Origin: Escarpia spicata
Lineage: Eukaryota; Annelida; Polychaeta; Sabellida; Siboglinidae
Direction: 5' to 3'
Assembly: GCA_963995525.1 (NCBI GenBank)
Contig: OZ023206.1
Coordinates: forward strand, 46,248,857-46,312,856
DNA length: 64,000 bases
Shown here: positions 46,816 through 61,221 of the stretch, in pieces
How the letters are laid out: the number at the start of each line of letters is the position of its first letter
Numbering within the stretch: the stretch's first letter is position 1
Position numbers and translations under genes: made by a program
Notes under the pieces: model-generated
What the model was told of the DNA's origin: nothing
Database searches by the model: none
The model's input: the letters and a program-made list of their open reading frames with translations, nothing else

Positions 46816-47469
46816 ATATTATAATATGCATCAATATATAGTTCATACTGATGTTATATATTTATAAAAATTTATTTGTAATATTATCGTTTTACTTAAT
46901 AATTGTATTACTATTATTATTGTACAGCATAACTAGTTAATATGAAATATACTACGTAAATTGTGTAATATCATAAAACCTTACAAATGCAGGTTGTGTA
47001 TTGTATCAACAACATATCGACGATAGCGAACCCCGGTTAGCATAGCGGACAACACAGGGGCCCGCTTTGGACGCATATCACAGCCTCGGGTTGATAATCA
47101 ATTTGACTACAAACACTCCATATTTTTTAATCTAATACACATATATATATATATGTAAGTGCTATGATATATATATATATATATATATATCATAGCATTT
47201 ACGTGTGGCTTATGCATACCACAGTCTCCGTTGTTTTGAACGCGCATAAAACGGAAATATATTTTGAAAAAAGTGCTAGCATTTTAAGAAAAGTGTGAAA
47301 AACAATCTTTTAGTTCACCTCTTTGAACGTACTTTTCGCATTTCCGACCAATGTCCACTAGGGCCCATTTATGAGTTACTTAGCAGAGTCACCACACAGT
47401 TAGCTGTATGTAGTACAATAACGCCAAAGGGCTGGGGCCCGTTTTGGGCCACACCGTTCCCCTATTATT
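46816..47469. other. No gene; AT palindrome and a tRNA-like patch
   Basis: At 47035-47100 a patch with ttagcatagcgg and gggttgataatc looks like decayed pol III A and B boxes. At 47156-47203 a near-perfect palindrome has 18-base arms (gtaagtgctatgatatat and its reverse complement with one mismatch) around (AT)n. Nothing else was recognised. Confidence 0.4.
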
Positions 47470-47580
47470 GCCACGCCTGACAATTAACTACCAAGGCATC
47501 ATTTTGCTCATAATGATGATTATATTTAAACTATTTGGGAGCTCTTTTTATTGTTACCCACAGAACCCTAAAAGACATAT
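47470..47580. repeat. Left part of a split dispersed repeat
   Basis: Bases from cacgcctgacaattaactac to aaaagacatat match 63642-63726. The match stops exactly where the LINE at 47581 begins. The continuation of the repeat resumes at 50470. Confidence 0.8.
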
Positions 47581-50465
47581 CAATCAGTCAATCAATCAAT
47601 CAATCAAAATTAGTCAATCGAATCAGACAAACACTTTAAAGTACATGTTACGTAAAGTACATGTTAAGTATACAAAGCATTTGGTGAAATGTATGAAGGG
47701 TGTAACATTGAAGTAAACCCATTTATAATGTTATGCTACTCCTTAGTCGACACTTGATGTGAATTTCAAAACAAAATACAAACGTATAGTAGTGCTTATG
47801 ATTTGGTTCATCATGATGTAACTATACATTGTGATGATATTACTTCTGTTGACAATCTCTTTCCAATATATATTTGTTAGTGTGCTTTAAAACAATGACA
47901 CAAACGAATATTGGTAAACGTGACATTCAACAGGTTCCAAGATTTGTTCCATAGACAATTAAAGACATACACCTTCTATTGGTTGTTGACCGAGTTCGGG
48001 AAAACTGATTTTCTTGTCGTGTATAGTACTTATTGTTACACTTAGCAAATAACATTTGAATATGTAACGGCAATTCAGTTATGAGAGCTTTATACATAAA
48101 TAGTATTATTTTAAATTGTACCAAGTCGGTAAACTTCAGAATGTTTGCTTTATAAAACATTCAGCCGTATTACCTTATTTTGTACCATAATGATACTGTG
48201 CACATTAGTTGAATACGTATTTCCCCATATTTACACACACACAAATACGGCATACACAGAGTGGAATATCACATCTACATATAACGGCGGTTATGCAATT
48301 TGCTGAATATATACATGATACCAACACTGATTGAGAGTTTAGACTATACTCGACTGATATGGTCAATAGGCACTCCTAGAAATTTCGTTACATGCACTCT
48401 TCATATATATGTATTTTTATATTGATATTTGTAACAGACAGACGTGCTCGATCAGAGAATAACATGTAGTTTGGTTTTGCTATGTTCAATGACAATTTGT
48501 TAGCCGATAACCATAATTGCAATTTATGTAGTTCATTGCATACAATATTTTCAAGCTGTTTTTTATTTTTGTCAGAACAGAAGATGTTCGTGCTATCAGC
48601 AAACAAATTAAATTTTATCAGTTTAGAAACATTACACATGTCATTGATATACAGAATAAACAACTTCGGTCCAAGTATAGAACCTTGTGGAACTCCACAT
48701 GTTATTCTTTGAGTGTCAGATCTGTAGGCGTCAATGGTTACAAATTGGCTACGATTAGCTAAGTAGCTACTAATCCAAGTATATCCATTTCCACGGATGC
48801 CATAGCGTTGTAGGCTTTAACACAGCAGTTTATGGTCAACAGTATCAAAACCTTTTTCTTAGATCTATAAAAAACACCTATTGCACAATGCTTATGTTCA
48901 AACAAATGTGTGATATCATTAAGGGATTCTACCAAAGCATGAGCAGTTGACATACCTTCTCTTAGCCCATATTGGCATGAATTTAAGATATCACACAAAG
49001 CTTTGAAGTCGAGAATTAAAGTTTCTCGAGTATTTTAGAAAATCGGTAGAAGTGAAATCGGCCTGTGGTTGGTAAACAAATGTTTCTCACCAGATTTAAA
49101 TTAATTAATTAGTTTAGCTGTTTTCATCTTATGTGGGAAAGCGCCACTTGTAAACGACATATTAAATACATATGTGTCATGGGTTCAGAAATGTATTCAC
49201 TTATATTTTCAATGAGACTCGTCGTAATGCCGTCACAATCGGCAGAACATTTATTTCCGCAACTATTGAAGGTGCGTATAACCTCTTCTTTATTAGTTGG
49301 TGTTAAAAACATTGAATGTTCATTGAGGTCGCCCATGTAATCAAGAACTGACGCTCCTGGTGGAGTTTCAATTCGTTTGGCTAGCTCTGGTCCAATGCTT
49401 GTAAAGTACTTTTTCTTATTGATCGTGTTATTAATCGAAGGCCGGTCATCGATTACTATGCAATTGTTATCAAATTGTACAGGATAATTATTGCATTCAA
49501 GTCGAGATGTCTCCATGATTTTACATAAACTTTTCCAAGTCCCAGATAGGTTGCCCCGGTTTTCTGACAATAACTTACTGTAATATTCACGTTTTACATA
49601 TCGTATGACGACTGTTAGTTTATTTTTATACGATTTATACATAATTTCTGTGTACGTATTTCTATTAGCAAGAAACTGTTTGTATAACTTATTTTTCTCC
49701 CACACGCATTTTTGCTACCATTCGTGATCCAAGGGTTTCCATGTTCACGCTTATTGTTATTATTAACTAAACGAAGTGGACAGTGTTGATTATACAGCAT
49801 TGTGAAATCGCTAAGAAAATCGTTGTATGCCTCACTAATATATGTGCGACAAAGCACCGAGTCCCACGGCTGCGCGATGAACGCAGATTTTAGTGCACTG
49901 ATATTGTCAACACATGAACGACGTTTGTAAAGAAGTTGGACAACTACGACTACACCGGCTACCATCATACTTGCAAATAGTAAAAACGGGCAAATGATCG
50001 CTTATATCAGTAATGAGTAATCCACTCCTGGTATCACTATCAAAATCGTTGGTAAATATATTATTAATAAGTGTTGCCGACACATTCGACATTCTAGTAG
50101 GCTTAGTAATTACTACTAATTACAATGCGCGTTCTTGGTCAGTTGCACAGTTTTGACAGGGTTCGTCAAGTGTGACCGCCTTAGCCGAACATCCACACAG
50201 CTGTTGACTGACGTTCCCGCGGTTTGTAAATGGCAGGTGGGCGATATAAACAGTGGTAGTTTGTCCAATGTGTTTTACTCACAATGCGGAACGTAAACGA
50301 TGCAGCCTCTTCAACATATGAAACATCATACATTTGACTTTACCATGGCACTACTTCATATCAAGCAGATGACTGTGGCTGTGTGGGTAACAATCTACGA
50401 CGATTTCAAACGTAGAGACTTAAGACGGTTTCGAGTAGGTCGATGTACTACCACCACCACATTAT
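47581..50465 (-). mobile_element. LINE inserted into a dispersed repeat, (ATTG)n tail
   Basis: The - strand frames give the end of an APE domain (ITDISDHLPVF, 49907-50092), an unusual linker with NPWITNG, and a pre-RT block (49124-49705, KCSADCDGITT). An RT segment (QYGLREGMSTAHAL) and motif C as NLFADSTNIF follow (the second catalytic Asp replaced), then a C-terminus to about 47927. The 3' end is an (ATTG)n tail at 47581-47606. Stops and shifts show it is inactive. About 350 bases above 50100 are non-coding and could be its 5' part or a second insertion. Confidence 0.8.
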
Positions 50466-50469
50466 AATA

Positions 50470-50610
50470 CACTTCTGACTGCACCTATCTTTGTATCTAT
50501 TGAGTATTATCAGTCAAACATTGAAAGCTAAACAAGCTAACACATTTTCTCTTCTATCGGTTTTTAAAGCGCAACCGAACAACTTTACGGCCACCCAACT
50601 TTTAACAGCG
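50470..50610. repeat. Right part of the split dispersed repeat
   Basis: From cttctgactgcacct through attatcagtcaaaca to aaagcgcaaccg it matches 63732-63845. With 47470-47580 it reconstitutes the order seen in the uninterrupted copy at 63642-63880. Confidence 0.8.
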
Positions 50611-50839
50611 TCGATCTCTATCGGTGTGCATATGCATTATCAATTAGCCTGATTGACAACCTATCCGCGAATCTCTTGCCAACAGCAAGACATGAAAAAC
50701 CAGGCCGTTCATTCCACGTCATCCACAAACATCGTTGCGTCACACAGACATAACATATCCAAAGAAGCATTTTTATTGTGAAAATCACAGCCCCGAACCC
50801 TGTTTTCTGCATGTAAAGCAATTTAATCATGCCACATCG

Positions 50840-52592
<1,753 letters not shown>

Positions 52593-52728
52593 AATTAAAC
52601 AGCTTTTTGTTTCTAACTTTCCACACACACAGATTATTTTGTATCTTGCTGTTGTCCTAAAAGTACTATTGCAAACAAACACATAAACGTGTTATCACTA
52701 GTGTACTTGACATCTGAAGAGTGTCTCA

Positions 52729-53178
52729 CTAGTCATAGTGTTTACCAAGGTGGCACATTATAGTTTCAAAATAGCATCTTGTTAAATTATTTTCGACAGG
52801 TGTCACATTTAAATATGTCTCAATGTGCAGCTTTATAGTGTTGCTCGGAGAAGAATGTCTTCCACGTGTGTCACCCAGAGTTTGCTCAACTGTCTGGGAA
52901 AGCAAATGAACCTTTACCTTTGCTCCACAACCGTTACACTTGAATGGTTCCCCATCACAGGGAGCTGGTGTCGACATAAACACAACATATAGTACCATGA
53001 GTCACTCAGTCACATGTTTTCTCTTCTTCCTGAAGTCGAAGATGTTGACATTCTGTGACGTGGCTCGATATCCTATGTTGGTGCACACAACGTGACAGTT
53101 GTTGTTTTCTATCCACGCGAGTCCTTGAAGCTTTGCTAGTTCATTGTTGACAATTTTGTCACAAACATTTGAGTCCTG
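52729..53178 (-). pseudogene. Upstream exon and decayed fingers of the zinc-finger locus
   Basis: On the - strand a good acceptor (pyrimidine tract and AG just above 53178) opens a frame reading DSNVCDKIVNNELAKLQG and ending at TGA (53002-53004). The same frame continues directly after the TGA and reaches EPFKCNGCGAK, a half finger followed by a possible donor (gtaaag, near 52925). It differs in frame from the main finger array. Either this is a true 5' exon with an in-frame stop, or decayed sequence. No start codon exon was found above it. Confidence 0.4.
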
Positions 53179-53880
53179 AAAAAAAATTAAACAAGTGACA
53201 CCATCGTACGTCGTTGGAAAGAGGCTAAGTATAAATAATATAGTGTAAAGAACATTGTGGAAGACTGGGAAAGGTGTATTTTGAATGAACAGGAAAGAGG
53301 AAATATTTCTTTGTGCCAAATACAAAATACAGAATAATCGTAATAAAAACTACACGATATATTTACATTCGAGTCAAAAAATGGTATGTATTTAAAATGT
53401 ATAGTAGGAAAACAAAAGAGTACACGGTACGTAATAAAAGGGACGGGAGAGTCGTACTAAGACTAATTATAGTCGCTGTCATAGTAGCCAACCTGAAAGG
53501 CAATTTAGTTGATTATCTGATTTATAATATAAATAAACACAATCCCTAGTACAATTGGTGCATTACTACAAAATAAATATATATAATATTATGACCGTAT
53601 ATTACACTTACTAAATACACAAACATACAAACAGTCGGTTTTTAAATGAAGTGGTAATTTATAACAAAGGATGCATACAGTCAGTCAATCATGTCCCTAT
53701 TGCATATATAACAGTTTTGGATTGTACACTGCTCTAAGTATTCAGATAGTAAAGCTTGGAATGTGTTGCGAAGCCATATAAACTGTGAGTGATGATCTTG
53801 TCCTTTATTAAATCTGATGCATTATATATCGTATGTGGCAAACTATACCTGAGGCTTCGTTTGGCAAATTCATGGTGTTC
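53179..53880. other. No gene recognised
   Basis: AT-rich. Likely intron or flank of the zinc-finger locus, with no recognisable element. Confidence 0.5.
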
Positions 53881-53889
53881 CCTGATTGT

Positions 53890-55240
53890 ATGGATTTTAT
53901 GTTGACCACGTGGGTAAAAGTTGTGAATACTATTGTTTTGAACAAATTGTAAGTTTTGCAGGTATACTGGTAGTTTATTGTGTGAATATAATTGTATGGA
54001 ATAGTTTTATTCCATGCAATTTTAGAAGATGTTCTACTATTAGTAATTTAAGATATTTGAACAGTGGATCGTTGTGAGCGTTATATTTACTTAAATTTAC
54101 GATTCGAACGGCTTTCTCTTGAAGTGTTTTAATGCTGTCACAGGCCGTTAAACCATTGTTTAGATGTGACATTATCAGAGAGTTGTACAACGTAATGTTT
54201 ATATAACAGTCGTTTAACTATACTTAGGTCCTGGAGCATCTATTTGAGATTTTGTCGATATAACATTGCCAGTTTAATTGTTCATTAAAGTTTAGCCCTA
54301 GGAAATTGAACTGATCTACTCAATTTGTTTTGCAGGTATACTGGTAGTCTATTGTGTGAATATTTATGGAATAGTTTTAGTTGATGTAATTTTAGAAGAT
54401 GTTCTAATTTTAGTAATTTAAGACTTTTGCACAGTGGATCGGTGTGAGTGTTTTATGATTCCAACGGCTTTCTTTTTGAAGTTTTTATTAATTCTATCGC
54501 ATCTATACCCCGAGGCCGTTAAACCATAGGATACCTATGACAATATCGTCATCTTTATATTCAGAGGTAAGAATCGTTTAAGTTCATTTAGGATACTTGC
54601 AGTCCTGGAGCATCTATTAGAGATTTGTTTGATATGATTTTGCCAGCTTAATTGTTCATTAAAGCTTAGCACTAGGAAATTAAATTCATCTACTCAATCA
54701 TTGTTTGTTATCTATTTGTAGATTTTGTGGGTTTATGGTATTATTATTATTTATTCTAGCTGTTTAGAAAATCATATACTTTGATTAATTGTCATTTAGG
54801 AGTAACTTGTTTAATCTAAACCACTCACTAATTTTACCCAGTACTGAGTTGATTAGGATTTCTACATTTTAATTGTTTTAATGTCGTACAAAAGAATATA
54901 GAGTAGTTGGGAGGGTTGTGTCATCGACAAACATAATATAGTTGAATTCTGGACTAGCTTAGGCAAAGTCATTAATGTAGATTAAGAATAACAAAGGGCC
55001 TAGAATTGGTCCTTGAGGTATGCCTGTTGACATACTAAGCATTTCAGATTGGGTTTCTTCAATGTCTACGTCTTGTTTTCTGTTTTTTTTTATTTTTTGA
55101 ATAGATCTAGGGATACTTCTTTTAATATTGAGTGGTCAAGGGTATCAAATACATTTGAAAAGTTGAGGTAAATATGTATAGGTATTTCCTTACTATCCAT
55201 ATTTGTTAAAGGAAATATAAACAAGTAGCATCAATTCGAT
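53890..55240 (-). mobile_element. Degenerate LINE with an internal tandem duplication
   Basis: The - strand carries the same RT family as 130-1260: [20 protein letters not shown] (motif B), MFVDDTTLP (motif C), NKLLLND, then MYNSLIMSHLNNGL. The C-terminal segment is present twice in tandem, at 53955-54335 and 54336-54705, each beginning gcaggtatactggtag on the + strand. Copies are roughly four fifths identical. Many stops show it is dead. Confidence 0.75.
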
Positions 55241-55310
55241 TTTAAACTCGTCTGTGTAGCGATTCACGCGGAAAATTAAAATGTAATGAGCTAGGCGATC
55301 ACATGGTATC

Positions 55311-56215
55311 GTGACGTCACACTCGCATCAGGCCGACCCTTTCCATGCACTCAGCATGTTTACAAGGATAGCTTTTGGGTCGAAACGAGGGAAAGGATGA
55401 GTTACTGTGCAATATTCCGATGTAATACAATCACTAGTCATCATAGAGGAACAAGCAGTTATCTTACGGTTCCACATGAATCCAATTTTCTTCAAAACAA
55501 TGAACGCGAATGGGCCTACAGGTCAACTTGGTTTCGTAGAGCTTGGGCTCGTTTTCAGAATAATTATATCAAATGCAACCAACGGCAGATAATCTACACC
55601 AATAAACAAACATAGCAAACATTATATTGTATCCAGCTACAGAAAGTAACGTGTATAATTTCATATCACCAGAATATCGATATATGAAGGAATTGTGTAT
55701 AATTTATCATAACTTAAATCAGTCAATGAGTTTTACAATCGGGCGACGTCGGTTCAAAATGTTCTTTATCCAAACAAATATAATGTAATGAATATATAAT
55801 TTATTAATTGTATATATATGGTACGGTAATATGTTGTAATTATATATGTGAAAACAAATTGTGATCTGTCTGGATAAATAAAATTTAGAAACACAGTTAT
55901 ATATAATTACCATATTTTCATTTTTGTGGCGAATAAATAATTACTACAAAAATAAAAACATATTTACAAATAGTGCATTATAGTATACAAAATATGCATA
56001 TTCGAAAATGTCCGGCTGCACAGCATAAAATGTGGAATTATTTGTTATTTTGTTGGGCTTGGTGGACATGGAAATAGATAGCAGGATGTAATATAATATC
56101 GCACAATAACTCATTTTGACGCACGTTTCGACCCGAAAGCTATCCTTGTAAACATGCTGGAATGCATGGAAAGGGTCGGCCTGATGCGAGTATGGGTCAT
56201 ATGTGTCGTCACATC
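55311..56215. mobile_element. Inverted-repeat element around a THAP-like short frame
   Basis: Arms of about 105-120 bp (55311-55416 and 56096-56215) are reverse complements with about nine in ten bases matching. Both hold gcatcaggccgacccttt and catgtttacaaggatagctt. The left arm starts with a CRE palindrome (TGACGTCA, 55312-55319). From the left arm a 72-residue + frame starts MSYCAIFRCNT, with a Cys pair and a SYLTVP step faintly like a THAP domain. The right arm encodes the same MSYCAI start in reverse. Confidence 0.6.
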
Positions 56216-56355
56216 TCGGCATCCTTAAAGCGCGCCAAAAATATGCATATTAGAAAATGTCAGGCTGCAGTGCATAAAATGTGGAATTTTTTTTTTTTTT
56301 TTTTTTTTTGGCTTGGTGGACATGGAAATAGATAGCAGGATATAATTTAATATGA
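55986..56355. repeat. Direct duplication of a ~110-bp segment
   Basis: The segment from caaaatatgcatatt to gatagcaggat occurs at about 55988-56095 and again at 56236-56345, on both sides of the right arm of the inverted repeat. The second copy has a T-run of more than 20 bases (56286-56309). Confidence 0.8.
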
Positions 56356-56359
56356 ATTC

Positions 56360-56945
56360 AAGCAATAGGTGTTTGTATTCCCTTTAATACCCATCAATTA
56401 ATTCGAGACCTACAAATTAAGTTGAATGACCATTTCAACAATTAAATACATTATGTTGTCCATTAAGGTAATATCTGAACGTTTTATTGATACAGTGTTA
56501 TATTTGATTAGCTAAAATTGGGCACATATTGATAAAATATGAAGTAACTATGTTTGCAATTAAGAGGGTGGAGCAGACTGGAATAAGTTGCCCTTACCCC
56601 AATATGTTTAAATAAGCAGAATCGAAGTACTGGTATCGTTCTATAATTACATATCTAATTACATAAAAATAAACAAATAATAGATGCTACACAGAATAGT
56701 CTGGTGCATAGTAATTTTATAATACTATTCCTCGCACTTTTAATAAATCAGTTTGGTGAAAAGCTTTGGTAAGATATGATTGTTCTAGCTCCAACAGTTT
56801 TCGAGATATGACAGTTTGAAATTTGGGACTTTTTTGTGACGGCTTCTAAAAAATAAATAAAATTATTCACATTTCACATATTTCAAATCTCTTGAACTAT
56901 TTAATCTGTGTCAATGAAACTTTGTAGAATAGTTTTCTATACTGC
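56360..56945. other. No gene recognised
   Basis: Strongly AT-rich. No element ends or exons seen. Confidence 0.5.
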
Positions 56946-56949
56946 ATAG

Positions 56950-57590
56950 ATCACATTAATATAATTATAACATAAATACAGTGTATGGTTAATGTGCATC
57001 AAGTTGATAAACATAATGATTTATTAAATAAATCAGTCACGAGAGGGTTTTCAGACCTTGATTGTGAGCAAAATACACATATATAAAATTGGTATATACT
57101 CATGCAACTGTGTAAATCAGAGTAATATGGCAGGTCTGGTTGTCTTCATTATGAATTTGTACATATGCAAAGATGGTGCGTTATTATATTTCTTTAAAAT
57201 TGACCAACTTCTGACCGAAAAAGGTCAATGAGGCGTAGGTGTATTTATCACAAAACTTTTTCTAGGTGTAAGCTTGTCCCTATATCACAAATAACTAATA
57301 ACTCTCAATATCCTTCCGTGCTTCCTCCAGAACAAAAATGGGATACTTCTGGGTGCCCCAATGTTTAAATAAATCTTTCGCCATTCACGAGAGGGTTTTT
57401 AGGCATTAATTGTGAGCTAAATATACAACCCTTAATTAACTGTTGTAAATTTTCGGTATATATATCATACCAGTGTGTGGGATAGAAGATATTGTTATGA
57501 AACTTTTATTTGGCACAAACCAGCCCTATAACACAAATAACTTGGTGCACATTAACCATACACTGTATTTATGTGATCTACACATTGAAA
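56950..57590. mobile_element. MITE-like element with ~50-bp inverted ends
   Basis: aaatacagtgtatggttaat and gtgcatcaagtt (56975-57006) return in reverse as aacttggtgcac and attaaccatacactgtattt (57539-57570). A gatcacat block lies outside on the left and a tgtgatct block on the right. Inside, a cacgagagggtttt block occurs twice in direct order (57038, 57385). There is no coding content. Confidence 0.55.
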
Positions 57591-58636
57591 TAGAAATAAT
57601 GAAAGTTGTGTTGAGCTTTAGTATGAATTATATTTGGATTAATTAATATTAGACAGAGTTGTAGAAAGACTTGTATCATCTCCATGCATTACACATCATA
57701 AAACTGAACATTGTATATGTGTAGTTGAAATATGCTATGACATGTTCATATGTTATTGCCATTTTAAAGTAGGTTGAGATTATTCGGGTATTTATTAAGA
57801 TTTTTTAATATTTGTTTGTATTTAAGCAATTAAAATTTACGTCTGATATAAATACACCATTAGCCAGATATATATCAGTCACTACTCAAATGCTGGGACA
57901 TTGAAGTATGAATGCCCAACAAGACATGTATAAATAAAAGCCTAGCCTAGACCCTAGTCAGGGTTTCAGAATTTTACCCAGGCCAGGCGGTTTTTTCTTA
58001 TTTTTTCAAAACGTCATATTCATTATAATTACGTTTGACTGTCCTTAGTATGATGGTACAAGTAAAACACATAAGTATTGCTTACCAACCAAACACGCCG
58101 CCGCGCATGTGTGAGTGTGCCAATGCCACTGGATCTCAGGATGAATCACCCGTTTATCGCTCACACTAAGAGATTAGTAACGCCAACAACTCGCTCAACT
58201 AACATATTCGAATAATGTGATGGGTTGCCATGTAAAGATTAATGACAGTATCATACCTTTTGTACATTGACCAACACTACTTCTAAATTATACGTGTTAG
58301 CTCAAGAACGATCTCTGCGATTGTGAAGTTGACGCATACAATATGTGTGTGCATAGCCTCGCTCATCTACGCACCGTGGCGCCACCATTTGTCTCCATTA
58401 ATATAGCTAAGCTCCGTAAGGTAGAGCCACCGATGGGCGCTATCGCGTGGAATGTGAGTAGTTCATCGGTTTTTATTCTAGATTTTCAGCTGTTAATACG
58501 ATTGCTGAGTTCCCAACGTATAAGATTTAGTATTTTCAATATACATTTTGTACACTCGTTGCATATCGCACAGGTGGATCCAGTGAGCCTGAGGGGCATA
58601 ATATGTGTCCCACATACCTTTTGAATTTGGCGTGTT
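57591..58636. other. No gene recognised
   Basis: AT-rich. A stretch at 58125-58165 (cactggatctcagg, atcacccgtttatc) resembles 39590-39640. A 93-residue + frame at 58343-58624 has no recognisable domain. Confidence 0.4.
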
Positions 58637-59275
58637 CCTATACCCTTAGCAAAAAATTCTATAGAAAACTATAAATTTCCTATAGTATTCTATAGTATTC
58701 TATAGTTTGTCTATAGTATTCTATAGAAAACTATGATTTGGCTATGGAAATCTTAATTTCCTACAGAATTCTATAGAATATTCTATAGAATTCTATAGAT
58801 TATGCTATAGTTTTTAAAGAACCTATAGTTTTCTGTAGGATTCTATAGAAAACTATAGAATAGTCTATAAAATCCTATAGTTTTTACAGAACCTATAGTT
58901 TTTTTGTAGTATTTTATAGAAAATTATAGAATATTCTATAGAATCCTATAGTTTTTAGAGAACCTATAGTTTTTTTGTAGTATTTTATAGAAAATTATAG
59001 AATATCCTATAGAATCCTATAGTTTTTAGAGAGCCTGTAGTTTTTGTAGGATTCTACGGAAAACTATAGAATATTCTATACAATTCAATTTTTTTAGAGA
59101 ACCTATAGTTTTTTGTAGGATTTTATAGAAAACTATAGAATATTCTATACAATCCTATATATTTTAGAGAACCTATAGTTTTTTTTGTAGGATTCTACAT
59201 AAAACCATAGAATATTCTATAGAATTCTATAGTTTTTAGATAATCTATAATTTCCTATAGAAATGTTATTTTAGT
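58637..59275. repeat. CTATAG-rich array, left arm
   Basis: After cctatacccttagcaaaaaa (58637-58656) follow about ten units of roughly 62-65 bp, each built from ttctatagaaaactatagaa, a tattctatagaatcctatag block and ttttagagaacctatag. The hexamer ctatag is its own reverse complement, so units form nested palindromes. Confidence 0.85.
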
Positions 59276-61064
59276 TTCTGTGGAAACTTTTAACCACTCT
59301 TTTAAAAACATGTATGTATTTTTTTGTTATGTACATGTGGTGGATGTTACATATAAATATATATATGTCAGTTTGTCGTAAACTAAAACGATGCTACTGT
59401 ATTATTTTATACCGAAACATTCAGCTAAGCATAATTGTTATGAATCTGGCATCCGATAATGTTATGTATTACCCGTGAGTCATTTCGGCGCGTAACGTTT
59501 AATTTCAAACAGAAGAAGGCTAGACGTCCTAGCGCGAAGTAGGTAGATTGTGGACAGAGTCATTATAATGAAGACACTTCGGCCATTCATGCCACGAGAC
59601 AAACGGTAGGACGTTGCCAAAGATTGCAGTGTGATGTTTTTATAACCATTTGATCCACAGAGTAAAATACAATATTACGAAATAGTTATAGACAGACAGC
59701 CGTTTGCGTAACCGCCAATTCCAATCTGCATCGATGCAACGATTTTACCTCGTTTTATATACCAAATCGATCATTCCGTCACTCCATTATTTGTGAATGT
59801 CGATTATTGTTTGAGGTACACACCGAGCATTATTTTCTGATCAATTATTTTACATTTAGCCAGATGGTAAAGTAGCCTCGACCCACTAGAGTAGATTTGC
59901 CTCAATTGTCGCTCATTGACGTTGTACATAACAACTAACCAACTGCATTGCCATGGCCACGTGAATGAATAATAAAAACAAGTAAAATGCAACACAGACT
60001 GTTAAAAAATACCCTAAATTAAATGACAATAGAATGCAAATATGTGATCGATGATATGTGCGTGTTTCAAGTTCAAGCTTCTTACCTTGTTTGTGATGCA
60101 TAGCCACATACCATAGCCAGCTAGGGACTAGTGTAGCCTGTAGGTATATAATTAAAATTGTTAGATATAAACATCAAGTCTATGCTAATATATGTAATGC
60201 CCAATGGCAATGCCAATGATTTAAACAACTATTTATTTTGATTCATAATAACAATATTAACAATTTAGTTGTCTGTTTGTTAATGTTACTAATTTTGATA
60301 ATAGTGATATATAAAGGTAGATTTCTGTCACAGTGCTAGACCTATTTGTTCAAAAATTATATGGGTACCGACTACTGCCGATAATGGGAACTGGTGGTCA
60401 AGTGATAAAGCACCGGTCGAGGAGACTGGACTCGAATCCAACTTGGGAAATGTTGTTCTCTTGGAAAATACAATAGGCCATTGATCCCTTCTAACTGTTA
60501 TCTGCCAGAGGAAGTAAAATATTCCACACATGGGATAAATGAGCTAATTTCAGTCCATCCTGTAGTGGACTTACTACCTGTTGGGCATGTAGATGAGGAT
60601 ATTATGAGATAAAACCACAGTGCAACATTGTAATAGGACTTTGATGAATAATAAGTATTTGTCAAAATGTTCCATAATTTAGATTTATGATGTATAATAT
60701 AAGCCACACATATTGTATTTTTATTGTGTTCTGTTCCATTTATTTCAGGTTGGTGTCATCACTGATGTCCAAAAGCAAGATTTGTCCATTCTGACAGCAC
60801 TGATACCAATATAAGTGGTATAGTGTTTGTGTGTAAGCATTCTGAATTATTGAATATTATGATAACATACCCTGTGCAATTATAATGTATTTATTGCAAT
60901 ACAGAACTCGGAATCAATTTATTTGACCAATAAATATGGTACACGTGTAAGGTTTCAGATCAAAGCGCAATAGTGTAAATATCATCTTAAAATTGACATG
61001 ATATTGAATATCTCAATACAACAAAATCATAATGACCGATATCTAGACCCAAACTATTTTATTA
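59276..61064. other. No gene recognised; interior of the CTATAG-bounded unit
   Basis: AT-rich DNA with one tRNA-derived patch described separately. Small - strand frames (59804-60107, 60328-60707) have no domain. Confidence 0.4.
60385..60480 (+). mobile_element. tRNA-derived SINE head, different family
   Basis: gggaactggtggtcaagtga (A-box-like) is followed by caccggtcgaggagactgga and the B-box-like ggactcgaatcc. The spacing fits a tRNA of the Ser/Leu class with decayed stems. The body downstream shares nothing with the SINE family at 14339. The 3' end was not located, but it may reach about 60600. Confidence 0.45.
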
Positions 61065-61219
61065 CAGTAGAACCTGTCTTGGATAACCACCTGCTTTCTC
61101 GGTTCCTCTTCAAATTGACCATATTTTCAATGTTTGTTGACCTGTCATGGGCGACCACCCGTCTTGAAAGACCACTTTTGTTAGGCTGAAGTGGCGGTCA
61201 CTCAAGACACGTTCTACTG
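61065..61219. mobile_element. 155-bp pogo/Tigger-like MITE with TA duplication
   Basis: The left end is cagtagaacctgtcttg, the right end caagacacgttctactg, its reverse complement with one mismatch. TA stands immediately outside both ends (61063-61064 and 61220-61221). The next bases (gataaccacctg inside the left, gtggcggtcact inside the right) extend the inversion. The CAGTA start, TA target and size fit non-autonomous pogo/Tigger elements. Confidence 0.8.
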
Positions 61220-61221
61220 TA

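Noticed and set aside
53002..53004. In-frame TGA as a selenocysteine codon
   Set aside because: No SECIS-like structure was seen and the surrounding fingers are decayed; a nonsense change is simpler.
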